Assembly (NCBI GenBank): GCA_900753715.1
Contig: CAAEAE010000126.1
Location: 1-7,339, forward strand
Length of the DNA stretch: 7,339 nucleotides
Reading direction: 5' to 3'
DNA from: an uncultured Roseburia sp.
GTDB taxonomy: Bacteria; Bacillota_A; Clostridia; Lachnospirales; Lachnospiraceae
Of the stretch, positions 1 to 6,719 are shown in pieces (position 1 is the first letter of the stretch; each line of letters starts with the position of its first letter). The position numbers and the translations under genes are program-made. The notes beneath the pieces were generated by a model that was not told the DNA's origin, ran no database searches, and saw only the letters and a program-made list of their open reading frames with translations.

Positions 1-43
1 CGAAATAACCTCGCTAAGTGCTCTACTCAAATCATGTTCTTAC

Positions 44-70
44 GCAGCCTGACAGCAAGTGTCTGGCTGC
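44..70. other. Imperfect hairpin in the left-edge intergenic stretch
   Basis: The arms 44-54 and 60-70 pair over 11 positions with one T-T mismatch (50/64) around a 5-base loop. No T-run follows on either strand, so it is not a convincing terminator by itself. The surrounding bases 1-90 hold no gene I can support. A frame open from base 1 to a TAA at 82-84 could be the tail of a plus-strand gene, but it is too short to judge. Confidence 0.3.
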
Positions 71-90
71 TGTGTGAACAGTAACCCACT

Positions 91-143
91 ATAACAAAGA
101 TCCGGTAATGCCTGCACACCAAGCATTACCGGATCTTTGTTAT
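91..143. terminator. Perfect 21-bp inverted repeat, probable (bidirectional) terminator of the antiporter gene
   Basis: Bases 91-111 are the exact reverse complement of 123-143, with an 11-base loop at 112-122. The outer part of the stem is A-rich on the 5' side (ATAACAAAGA) and T-rich on the 3' side (TCTTTGTTAT). This is the form of a factor-independent terminator that can work in both directions. It lies 22 bases beyond the antiporter stop codon. No extra T-run follows the stem on either strand, so the U-tract would have to come from the stem's own 3' arm. Confidence 0.75.
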
Positions 144-165
144 AAGCGAAGCGCCTTCCTTTAAA

Positions 166-1110
166 TTATATAAAAGAAGCAACACAATATGCCGCATAAA
201 TGGCAAGTAATACAATTCCCTGCACCCTGGAGGACTTCTTCCGGATCAGAATCGGTATCAGCAGCACTGCCATAACAAGCAAGGCAAGCGGAATGTCGAT
301 CAAAACCGTGGATCGTTCCAATGGAATACCTGCGATTGCAGAAGGAATACCAATTACCAGAAGCATATTCAGGATATTGGCTCCAACGATATTGCCAAGT
401 CCGACATTTCCATAGCCCTTAATAATAGAAACCAGGGACGTCACCAGTTCCGGCAGGGAAGTTCCAAGTGCAATAAATGTAACCGCAATGACACGCTCCG
501 GCACACCGAGGGCTTCCGCAATCAGAATACCGTTATCCACGAGCAGATTAGCACCAAAATAAAGAAGCACGGCACATACCACAAGAACAAGCAGATGCTT
601 CCAGATCGGGCCTCCTTCTTTCTTCCCATCCTCTCCATTCTCACTCTCTTCGCCCTCAGATCCAGCCTTCTTAATATTAAGGTACGCATACACCGCAAAC
701 AGCAGGATCAGCACAATACCTGCCGGACGATTGAATTTCTGTGTAAGATAAGCATACAGGTTCATGCCGATCAATACCGCAAAGAAGAAAATCCCTCTCC
801 ACCGGATTGCCGCTGCCTCAATCTTCTTTGATGGGCGAATCGTCTGTGTCAGCCCGGCAATCAATGCCGTATTACAGATGATCGAACCAAATGCATTTCC
901 TGCCGCAATTGCGGCAGATCCATCAAACGCTGCCGTTGTGGATACCAGAATTTCAGGAAGGGTGGTACCGAGACTTACAATGGTTGCTCCTACAACAATC
1001 TCCGGAATCCCCAGCTTTTTGGCAATTGCTACTGCCGCATCCACTAACCGGTCACCCCCAAGACAGATCAGAATAAGTCCCAGAATAAATAGTAAAACTG
1101 TCTGTATCAT
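166..1110 (-). CDS. Calcium/sodium antiporter, CaCA family (YrbG-like)
   Basis: This is an integral membrane cation exchanger of 314 residues, the usual length for bacterial YrbG-type proteins. It very probably moves Ca2+ out of the cell against Na+ or H+. It has the two alpha-repeats that define the family. Repeat 1 contains GATIVSLGTTLPE (residues 41-53) and GNAFGSIICN (71-80). Repeat 2 contains AVTFIALGTSLPE (209-221) and GNIVGANILN (239-248). The acidic residues E53 and E221, with the nearby Asn residues, form the ion site in this family. About ten hydrophobic segments are visible. The halves are separated by an acidic, Gly-rich cytoplasmic loop (about 150-167). The ATG is preceded by GAAAGGA (1119-1125) with 8 bases between. 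It has its own promoter (1182-1210) and a following hairpin (91-143), so it is probably transcribed alone. The ion specificity is inferred. Confidence 0.95.
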   Translation of the reverse strand: MIQTVLLFILGLILICLGGDRLVDAAVAIAKKLGIPEIVVGATIVSLGTTLPEILVSTTAAFDGSAAIAAGNAFGSIICNTALIAGLTQTIRPSKKIEAAAIRWRGIFFFAVLIGMNLYAYLTQKFNRPAGIVLILLFAVYAYLNIKKAGSEGEESENGEDGKKEGGPIWKHLLVLVVCAVLLYFGANLLVDNGILIAEALGVPERVIAVTFIALGTSLPELVTSLVSIIKGYGNVGLGNIVGANILNMLLVIGIPSAIAGIPLERSTVLIDIPLALLVMAVLLIPILIRKKSSRVQGIVLLAIYAAYCVASFI

Positions 1111-1181
1111 TTTCGATATCCTTTCTTTGCACAGACCTTTTTCTTTGGTAGTATTTCCTCTTATGTCTGTTTTTATTTCAA

Positions 1182-1210
1182 AGTATCACACACCACAATT
1201 CATCTGTCAA
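1182..1210 (-). promoter_or_regulatory. Sigma-A type promoter of the antiporter gene
   Basis: Read on the minus strand, a perfect -35 box TTGACA (1205-1210) is followed by a 17-base spacer and GATACT (1182-1187, 4 of 6 to TATAAT). A TG lies one base upstream of the -10, making an extended -10. Transcription would begin near 1175, giving a leader of about 65 bases. The leader contains a distant 6-base inverted repeat (1131-1136 with 1165-1170) that I consider too weak to call regulatory. The -35 box lies inside the 3' end of the candidate small frame 1200-1352. Confidence 0.75.
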
Positions 1211-1352
1211 CCGTTTCCGGCAGCTTATGAATAGGCACGACTGAACTGCTACATCTGCAAGCGTATGAATTCTCACAACCAGTGATCCGGACGGTAATGA
1301 GTATCATCATCAGCAATATGAACCATCTTTTATCACACGTTTCTCCCTTCAT
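1200..1352 (-). CDS. Candidate 50-residue small lipoprotein-like peptide (doubtful)
   Basis: A 50-codon frame runs from an ATG three bases after the stop of the CapA fusion gene to a TGA at 1200-1202. The peptide starts with a charged stretch (MKGETCDKR), then a hydrophobic run (WFILLMMILITV, residues 10-21), then RITGC at 22-26. ITGC fits the lipobox pattern with Cys26 as the lipidated residue. The remainder is short and polar, with two more Cys. Against it: there is no Shine-Dalgarno sequence at a useful distance, an Arg sits just before the lipobox, and the antiporter -35 box overlaps the end. It could be translated by coupling to the preceding gene, or be chance. The stretch 1111-1355 holds nothing else I can support apart from the antiporter promoter and its ribosome binding site, and I see no clear terminator for the large gene there. 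Confidence 0.22.
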   Translation of the reverse strand: MKGETCDKRWFILLMMILITVRITGCENSYACRCSSSVVPIHKLPETVDR

Positions 1353-1355
1353 ATA

Positions 1356-4300
1356 CTAACTGCGATTCAGCCTCTGGTCTCTCATAAACAGGTACCTGTC
1401 ATCCGCCTCATCATAGTATTTACGCCCGGATCCTGAAAAAATCTGCATTAATATGGAGCACGACTGATTATAAAACTCATCCTCATAATGAACAATATGA
1501 GCACCTCCGAGCGGAAATCTATCCGACGCAAAATAATGCTTTGAAATATCGATCACATAGCATTTCGTCAAATCCTCAAACATCTTTTCATATTGCAAAA
1601 TTGCCTGCTTTCTCTTTTCCAGATCTTCGCTTCCGCTGTTTAACTTTTGCAGCCTGTCATCCAGATCAATATAGGTATCCTTCAGGTCTGTCTTTATAAG
1701 AATTATGTTTTCTCCATATTTTCCGAGCAAAAACCGGGCAAGCCTTGTCATTTGTTCACCGGCATATTCCATATCATAGTTTTCAAAGAAATATGTATTC
1801 CGGCTGCATTCTCCTGATACCTGCTTATAAAATCCGGTTCTTTGAACAAAATCATCTATTTCCCACAATTGTCCCCTGAACATTACGGCATTACAGATCA
1901 AATCATAAAAATCTATCACGATCCAGTCAGCTGATGATGCTTTCAGGACATCTATTCCCGAATGCCGGAATGCTTCTTCAATGGTCCTTCTTCGCCAGGA
2001 ATTGTTCTCAAATAAACTGTTATCCTTCGGAACATCACATGGAACCGGAGCTTCAAAGGCAAGTAAATGCGGCTGCTTGAAGATATATTTATTCACCACT
2101 ATATCCTGCTTATTTCGATTCATTATCTCCCTGGAAATACAGCTTCCCCAGATATCCACCTTTATTTTGTGGTTAGCGGATAAATATTGCTCCAGGGCTT
2201 TCCCATTATTTTTTATCAGAAAGAAAATTTCACACTCGTCCTCACAGACATTGAATCCGACCATTTCCGAGAACTGTAATGCCATCTCCTTCAGAATCTG
2301 CATTTTCCATATGAATAATATCCGATAACATTCATAAGACCCGGAAAGATCCTTCTCTACGATCATCTGAATTGCTTTGGCTGCACTCAGCAGTTCGTTA
2401 TTTAATTCATTTTCTTCCAGATAAAGTACTGCTTCTTCAAGGTCTGCCACATGGTGTTTCATCAACTCCATTATTCCATGGTAATGTGACCGGATAAATT
2501 CCTTAGACGAATACATGATGATCCTATCTGCCAATTGCTCCTGATTAAGCATTCTGTTTTGATAACCGCGTGCCATCAAATTATCATAATACTTTAATAT
2601 TCTATCCATTCTGAATTCCTGATTCTCTTCAGAATAATAAAATTGATGACTCTTACTTTCAAAAATATCTCTCAGCTTATGGGCAGTATCCAGATAAAAA
2701 TGTTCCTCAAATGCAGACGGCGAGGTGGACTGTGCATCTCCGAAATAATGCCCTGCTATATCAATAACGACCGGATTCACAATAGAAATAAAATAGCTCT
2801 CCAGCTCCCTGATACGATTATTTAAGGCGCTCCGGTTTTTACCGTTTCTCATCTCTCCCTTTACTACCAGTGTCTCAGAAAAGCTCAGTCGAACTAATAC
2901 AATCTTTTCTTTAGGATAATATTTCAGTAAAAGTCCGGCATATTTCCCAATCTGTTCTTTCCAGAAGCTTTCACTAAACGGAGGTGTCTGTTTCTCAAAT
3001 TTGTCTTTATTTGTTTTGTAAAAATCAGATAAAACAAAAGCATCGGAGGCCGTGTAATAATTATCATCCATTTTATAAAGAGAAATTGCTGCAGCAGCAT
3101 AAAAATCAACTATCATATATTCTGCCCGGTTTTTTGAAAGGCACTGTTCAAGGTCTTTTTCTATATCTATCCTTACCCGCTCTGCACACCGTTCCTTCAA
3201 CTCCTGTTTTTTACCGTTCAGTATGGATAACTGGGAAATAATACACGCATCCTGATTTATCCGGCACTCCGGCAAATAAGAAAATATTTTTTTCAACACA
3301 ACAGAGCCCTGCAGCATCACGTCCGGCTCCGGCACTGAGGGTATCATCCGGGCATTCTCTGACAGGAGCTCCGCAATTCTTTCCCTCTCTTTTCCACCGG
3401 CAATTCCTATCTTTATACCACAGGAAGCATCGTCTCTGCTTATTGTCGGAATAAACGATATTGCAGACGACACTTTACCCTTCGGACTCTTATGCAGTTT
3501 ACAGCACATAACCGCACCGAGTCTGTTTTCACTGAATTCATTCATTGATGTGAGAAAATTTCCCAATGAATAAGCGCATGGCACCATTCTTTCATCGGAG
3601 GTGGTAAGTATTTCATAATTCTGCATCAAATGAGGATGCGATGCAACAATCAGATCAGCTCCTGCTTCTGCCATTTCTTCCGCCGTTTTCCTTTGAGCGG
3701 GTTTTATCTCAGAGGAATTCATCTTTCCCCAATGCTGATATGCAATAATGAATTCCGCGTGATTTTTTCTTGCCTCATCAACATACTGTTTAAATAATTC
3801 TGTTTTGTACCGGCCAAGCTCCTCCATCCACAAATTCATTTTAGCTTCGTATCCATTATTAATCATACACAAAGCAATCACGGCAATTTTTATCCCCTTA
3901 ACGGAAAAATAAACCGGATTATCATTAAGTGTTCCTATGTTTTGCATACCATTACTTCTGATCAACGAAACTGTATTTTTCAATCCTCCAGCCCCCGTAT
4001 CGCAGTTATGGTTATTTGCTGTAACCAATGCATCAAAGCCCGCATCCTTTACAGCTCCGATAAAGGTTGAAGGTGAATTACAATTAGGACTTCCGGATGA
4101 AGTTCTCAGTTCTTCGCATTCATACGGAGAATGGTCATCACACATGGTTTCCAGTACACCAATTGCCAAATCTCCCTTTTGAATAATCGTGCTGATATCG
4201 TCAAACGAACCTGTAAAATCAAATTCCTTATTTTGGACTATACGCTGATGATTTACCGCACACATCAGATCTCCCATCAGCATGATCATGGCATCTGATT

Positions 4301-4880
4301 TCCGTGTTCTCGACAGGTCGCGGTCGCACACGATCCGGGTTTTTGTACATTCTCCATTCTCCATTTGGCTGATGACTTCCGTCATGCCCTTTTTTCTGGC
4401 GGTCACCATTCCATATTCATCTACAACGGCAACATTCTCATCCAGCGATTGAAAGCTAACGTAAGGAATCGTATTTTTATATTCTGCTTCTATTTTTTTC
4501 GATTCATTTTCAGATAAGCAAATGACATTTTGAGCCTTTAACTTCATTGAAACAGGTACAAACGGAATTTTATCCGATTTATCCCCTCTGATTTCCACAC
4601 CGTCACAAAATTGATATGCACACACATCCGCAAGATATTCCACCCCGTTTCGAAAACCCAGAATGGTTTTCTCCGGTTTTTGTGAATACCTGGTTTTAAT
4701 GCACAGCTCCGGTTCACCGGCTCTGTAATAAGACAGAATATAACCGTCTGCATTTTTCACTTCATTCCAGGAAGAAATGGCTCTGCCATCTCCCCCTTTT
4801 ACCTTAAAGCCATCCGGAATCCCAATACGAGCTTCCAAATCATTATTCTTCATTCTCCACATATAGCAATCATTCTCCAT
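1356..4880 (-). CDS. Large FN3 / Big_2 / CapA-metallophosphatase fusion with two C-terminal DUF6270/SGNH-like domains
   Basis: Domains are assigned by reading motifs. FN3-like, about 22-110 (W38, then NADGYIL). Big_2-like Ig fold, about 110-185 (VAVVDEYGMVTARKKG). CapA (PGA_cap) metallophosphatase, about 195-475, with GD (203-204), NNH (289-291), HWG (383-385), HPH (415-417) and YSLGNF (437-442). Then a first DUF6270-like domain (about 521-740), a helical linker (about 745-900), and a second such domain (about 906-1148) with WGSCISR (911-917). CapA proteins act in poly-gamma-glutamate capsule export or assembly; this substrate is unknown. No signal peptide or membrane helix is visible, unlike typical CapA/PgsA proteins. 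The start is uncertain. The ATG at 4880 overlaps the preceding gene by 11 bases but has no Shine-Dalgarno sequence. The ATG at 4862 (residue 7) has GGAG 12 bases upstream and would leave a 7-base gap. Either way it is coupled to the toroid gene. Confidence 0.93.
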   Translation of the reverse strand: MENDCYMWRMKNNDLEARIGIPDGFKVKGGDGRAISSWNEVKNADGYILSYYRAGEPELCIKTRYSQKPEKTILGFRNGVEYLADVCAYQFCDGVEIRGDKSDKIPFVPVSMKLKAQNVICLSENESKKIEAEYKNTIPYVSFQSLDENVAVVDEYGMVTARKKGMTEVISQMENGECTKTRIVCDRDLSRTRKSDAMIMLMGDLMCAVNHQRIVQNKEFDFTGSFDDISTIIQKGDLAIGVLETMCDDHSPYECEELRTSSGSPNCNSPSTFIGAVKDAGFDALVTANNHNCDTGAGGLKNTVSLIRSNGMQNIGTLNDNPVYFSVKGIKIAVIALCMINNGYEAKMNLWMEELGRYKTELFKQYVDEARKNHAEFIIAYQHWGKMNSSEIKPAQRKTAEEMAEAGADLIVASHPHLMQNYEILTTSDERMVPCAYSLGNFLTSMNEFSENRLGAVMCCKLHKSPKGKVSSAISFIPTISRDDASCGIKIGIAGGKERERIAELLSENARMIPSVPEPDVMLQGSVVLKKIFSYLPECRINQDACIISQLSILNGKKQELKERCAERVRIDIEKDLEQCLSKNRAEYMIVDFYAAAAISLYKMDDNYYTASDAFVLSDFYKTNKDKFEKQTPPFSESFWKEQIGKYAGLLLKYYPKEKIVLVRLSFSETLVVKGEMRNGKNRSALNNRIRELESYFISIVNPVVIDIAGHYFGDAQSTSPSAFEEHFYLDTAHKLRDIFESKSHQFYYSEENQEFRMDRILKYYDNLMARGYQNRMLNQEQLADRIIMYSSKEFIRSHYHGIMELMKHHVADLEEAVLYLEENELNNELLSAAKAIQMIVEKDLSGSYECYRILFIWKMQILKEMALQFSEMVGFNVCEDECEIFFLIKNNGKALEQYLSANHKIKVDIWGSCISREIMNRNKQDIVVNKYIFKQPHLLAFEAPVPCDVPKDNSLFENNSWRRRTIEEAFRHSGIDVLKASSADWIVIDFYDLICNAVMFRGQLWEIDDFVQRTGFYKQVSGECSRNTYFFENYDMEYAGEQMTRLARFLLGKYGENIILIKTDLKDTYIDLDDRLQKLNSGSEDLEKRKQAILQYEKMFEDLTKCYVIDISKHYFASDRFPLGGAHIVHYEDEFYNQSCSILMQIFSGSGRKYYDEADDRYLFMRDQRLNRS
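1437..2165 (-). repeat. DUF6270/SGNH-like domain, copy 2 (intact GSC motif)
   Basis: Residues about 906-1148. It begins with VDIWGSCISREI (908-919), whose Gly-Ser-Cys-x-Ser-Arg block is the hallmark I associate with DUF6270. Then follow DWIVIDFY (985-992), IILIK (1059-1063), YVIDISKHYF (1108-1117) and an acidic EDEFYNQ helix. The spacing between blocks is close to copy 1: 115 and 121 residues between the two Asp-containing strands. A serine-hydrolase or acyl-transfer role is possible by analogy with SGNH folds but is not shown. Confidence 0.65.
2661..3320 (-). repeat. DUF6270/SGNH-like domain, copy 1 (degenerate N-terminal motif)
   Basis: Residues about 521-740 of the fusion protein. It matches copy 2 (1437-2165) block by block: G525-S526 at the start, YMIVDFY (588-594), a central strand IVLVRL (660-665), VVIDIAGHYFGD (704-715) and a closing EHFYLDTAH helix. 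The Cys after Gly-Ser in copy 2 is Val here. Homology of the two copies is my reading by eye. The family name is recognition from the GSC(V/I)SR-type motif in copy 2 and is less certain. Confidence 0.6.
3456..4298 (-). other. CapA (PGA_cap) calcineurin-like metallophosphatase domain (residues about 195-475)
   Basis: The domain starts with a strand ending in GD (D204) and has NNH (289-291) with the following DTGAGGL, QHWG (382-385), SHPHLMQ (414-420) and YSLGNF (437-442). These are the metal-ligand and active-site blocks of the CapA family in the expected order. The block that usually reads N-L-E is V-L-E here (242-244), so one commonly conserved Asn is missing. Confidence 0.85.
4326..4817 (-). 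other. FN3-like plus Big_2-like Ig modules (residues about 22-185)
   Basis: The first module has the bacterial FN3 pattern: a Trp followed by a Val and then A-D-G-Y (W38, V41, A44-Y47), ending near residue 110. The second has the Big_2 pattern: Ser/Asp-Glu-Asn-V-A-V-V-D (about 146-154), then GMVTA and a Lys-Lys-Gly turn (157-165). Both fold types are usually found in secreted or surface proteins. Here they begin a protein that has no visible export signal. Confidence 0.7.
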
Positions 4881-6633
4881 TATGCAAAATTAACTTATAA
4901 TACTTGGCATAGCCATCAATAAAGTGCTGGTTGTCATCAATTCGCGCCCTGAAATCATCGTGACGTACAAAGAATGAACCAAGAATTTTATCCGGCCTTT
5001 CCATATACATCGCATATTCCGGATAAAAATATCCATCCAGCATATGAAATGCCCTGTACTTGATAATCTCAACAAATTCATCCTCATCAATCTGATTCAT
5101 ATAATCCACTGAAATGTTCTGTTCTTTTATTCTCAGGTAGATGTCATAGGTTTCCATCAATAATTCAAGATAAGTATGATATGAGGTTTGTTGTTTTCTA
5201 ATCCTCTCGCGATTCTCCCATGCATTTCTGAGTGCAAATGTATAATACTTTTCTTCATGTACAAACCTGGTAAACTCATTCATTGCATAAGCCAGCCAAT
5301 GATCTCTGTATACCACGTAATTCTTATTTATAAAATAATCAATACTCCGTCTTGCAGCATCAAGATAAGCATTATTACCGGTAATATCATAGGCCTTTAT
5401 CAGGGCATATGCTGACTCTCCATCGTAGTATACGGTACGGAAGGCCTCTTTTACCTCAAAATTGGCTGCGTCTAAAACATGAGTCATTTTTCCGGTTTCT
5501 TTATCCTGCAAATATAAAATTCCATTTGCCAGAAGCGTAATCATATCCGTAAAGTCACGATCCCCAAATACTTCCATATGCTTCGTCAGCGCAATAACAG
5601 CAATTCCATTTCCCCCAAGCTTAATTTCCCTGCTTCCTGCTTCAACAACAAATGCCGTCTCATTATCCTTATAACTGATTTGTGTGAGAAGATAATCGAT
5701 TGCTTTATTTATCGTTTCCAGTAAAGAATTATCGCCTGTAACCTCATATGCACACATCATAGACCATACCGTTCCGGTATGTCTCAATATGTTATAGGAA
5801 GTCATTACCGCATTAAATCGTGAAAAATAACCATATATAAATTTATCTGACGGTAACATCTGCCTTGTTAAATACTGAGAAGAGGTTGTGAGAATTTCCC
5901 TTACAAACTCAGGAGTAAGCTCTCCGATCGTTCTTCTTCCACAATGCATTCCCGCATTATAAAGCATATATATTTCCTTATCCGTGTCCATAAAAAAGCT
6001 TTTGCAATTAAAGAAATAAACAAATGGCAGGATGATAGGAGAACACGGTCTTCCATTCCAGCCTAAGTATTTTTCCACCTGTTCTGTGTTAATACAGGGA
6101 ACATTCTCATGACCGGGCTTCGATGCCTTCATAGGTATGACGGAATAATCATAAAGTCCATAGGAGTTAGCCTCTGCTTCCAAAAAAGCTATATCCATCC
6201 ATGGATCCAGCGAAAATCCCATTCTGAAAAAATCCTTATATTTTACTGACAGGAAAATTTTCTTTAAATTCGCAAATGGAACTTTTTGAACAAAATCCAC
6301 AACATCAATTTTGATCCACACCGGTGTAAGGCTGTATTTATCAATAACAGTCCTTACCTTTTCCCTTACTTTCATAAAGGAAGCTTCAAAATCTGCAGCC
6401 GATGCATGACATACCCTGGCTCTTTTCTTCCCATCGGAGACGGAAACAAACACCGTATACTTAACCTCATCCTGAATATCCTTACACTTAATATCAATCG
6501 GATTGCTTTTTAAGTATTCCTCAACATAGCCTTTCATTGCATCCAACTTCTTTTCAAATAAAGCCTTGGAAACCAGCCGGTTTTTCTCCTGATTATACTT
6601 ATTGCTATGTTTTGTTCTGGGTATTGTTTTCAT
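4870..6633 (-). CDS. Soluble alpha/alpha-toroid (six-hairpin-like) protein of unknown function
   Basis: A 587-residue protein with no signal peptide or membrane segment. Residues about 1-50 are basic and helical. Residues 55-165 form a mixed strand/helix domain I do not recognise (TVFVSVSDGKKRARVCH at 60-76). From about 265 to 505 there are repeated helical hairpins with the pattern of alpha/alpha toroids such as AGE epimerases, six-hairpin glycosidases and terpenoid cyclases: SYNILRHTGTVWSM (279-292), then GGNGIAVIALTKH (340-352), YYDGESAYALIKAY (402-415) and HWLAYAMNEFTRF (445-457). A conserved-looking C-terminus follows: GSFFVRHDDFRARIDDNQH (552-570). The Arg-His pair (284-285) and the acidic residues could form an active site, but no reaction can be assigned. 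I use the ATG at 6633, which has GGGGGA six bases upstream. An in-frame TTG at 6654 would add seven residues but lacks a comparable site. It is followed directly by the CapA fusion gene, which implies a shared job. Confidence 0.9.
   Translation of the reverse strand: MKTIPRTKHSNKYNQEKNRLVSKALFEKKLDAMKGYVEEYLKSNPIDIKCKDIQDEVKYTVFVSVSDGKKRARVCHASAADFEASFMKVREKVRTVIDKYSLTPVWIKIDVVDFVQKVPFANLKKIFLSVKYKDFFRMGFSLDPWMDIAFLEAEANSYGLYDYSVIPMKASKPGHENVPCINTEQVEKYLGWNGRPCSPIILPFVYFFNCKSFFMDTDKEIYMLYNAGMHCGRRTIGELTPEFVREILTTSSQYLTRQMLPSDKFIYGYFSRFNAVMTSYNILRHTGTVWSMMCAYEVTGDNSLLETINKAIDYLLTQISYKDNETAFVVEAGSREIKLGGNGIAVIALTKHMEVFGDRDFTDMITLLANGILYLQDKETGKMTHVLDAANFEVKEAFRTVYYDGESAYALIKAYDITGNNAYLDAARRSIDYFINKNYVVYRDHWLAYAMNEFTRFVHEEKYYTFALRNAWENRERIRKQQTSYHTYLELLMETYDIYLRIKEQNISVDYMNQIDEDEFVEIIKYRAFHMLDGYFYPEYAMYMERPDKILGSFFVRHDDFRARIDDNQHFIDGYAKYYKLILHNGE
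5119..5841 (-). other. Alpha/alpha-toroid helical-repeat domain (residues about 265-505)
   Basis: Four or five helix pairs recur about every 50-60 residues. The clearest repeats are YEVTGDNSLLETINKAIDYL (296-315) and YDITGNNAYLDAARRSIDYF (415-434), which match each other as T-G-(D/N)-N-x-x-L followed by an A-x-x-x-I-D-Y-(L/F) helix. This periodicity is direct evidence for a toroid-type fold. Which enzyme family it belongs to is open. Confidence 0.65.
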
Positions 6634-6639
6634 ATGGTA

Positions 6640-6645
6640 TCCCCC
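6640..6645 (-). promoter_or_regulatory. Ribosome binding site deciding the toroid gene start
   Basis: On the minus strand GGGGGA is followed by six bases and the ATG at 6633-6631. This favours the ATG over the upstream in-frame TTG at 6654-6652, whose own upstream sequence (AT-rich, AATATA) has no Shine-Dalgarno match. Confidence 0.8.
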
Positions 6646-6660
6646 ATTAATCAATATATT

Positions 6661-6689
6661 TTTATAAGGAAACCGGCAAAGGTAAACAA
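6661..6689 (-). promoter_or_regulatory. Weak candidate promoter for the toroid/CapA genes, overlapping the terminator
   Basis: On the minus strand TTGTTT (6684-6689; first three bases fit TTGACA) is followed by 17 bases and TATAAA (6661-6666; 5 of 6 to TATAAT). The -35 would lie within the loop and 3' arm of the terminator hairpin. The start would be near 6654, leaving a leader of about 20 bases. The alternative is that the two genes are transcribed by read-through from the surface-protein gene. Confidence 0.3.
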
Positions 6690-6699
6690 CCTTTGCCGG
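6673..6699 (-). terminator. Intrinsic terminator after the Asp-Thr repeat surface-protein gene
   Basis: An 11-bp perfect GC-rich stem (6673-6683 with 6689-6699; core CCGGCAAAGG) encloses a 5-base loop. On the minus strand it is followed by TTTCCTTATAAAAA, a moderate U-tract. It lies about 20 bases beyond the TAG of the surface-protein gene and separates it from the toroid gene. An A-run precedes the stem, so partial activity on the other strand is possible. Confidence 0.8.
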
Positions 6700-6719
6700 C
6701 AGGTTTTAATGAAATAATT

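Noticed and set aside
91..143. Perfect inverted repeat as the end of an insertion sequence
   Set aside because: It is one hairpin with an 11-base loop right behind a gene. No transposase or second copy is present, and the terminator explanation suffices.
764..1234. Plus-strand open frame of 156 codons
   Set aside because: It lies antisense to the antiporter gene, whose CaCA motifs are unmistakable. The translation has no recognisable domain and the frame runs through the minus-strand promoter.
1280..1333. 17-codon frame (MVHIADDDTHYRPDHWL) in the region after the CapA fusion gene
   Set aside because: It is very short, the nearest purine-rich stretch is about 16 bases from the ATG, and it shows no sequence feature beyond chance.
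1981..2328. Plus-strand frame of 115 codons inside the CapA fusion gene
   Set aside because: It overlaps the conserved GSC-type domain on the opposite strand and its translation shows no domain pattern. The other short plus-strand frames between 2643 and 4182 and at 5188-5415 and 6286-6513 fail for the same reason.
2924..3109. Short minus-strand frames inside the large genes (also 4544-4753 and 4890-5090)
   Set aside because: They are shifted-frame shadows of the two large, domain-bearing proteins, with no start signals of their own.
6634..6654. TTG start at 6654 for the toroid gene
   Set aside because: It has no Shine-Dalgarno sequence, whereas the ATG at 6633 has GGGGGA at ideal spacing, which would lie inside the coding region if TTG were used.
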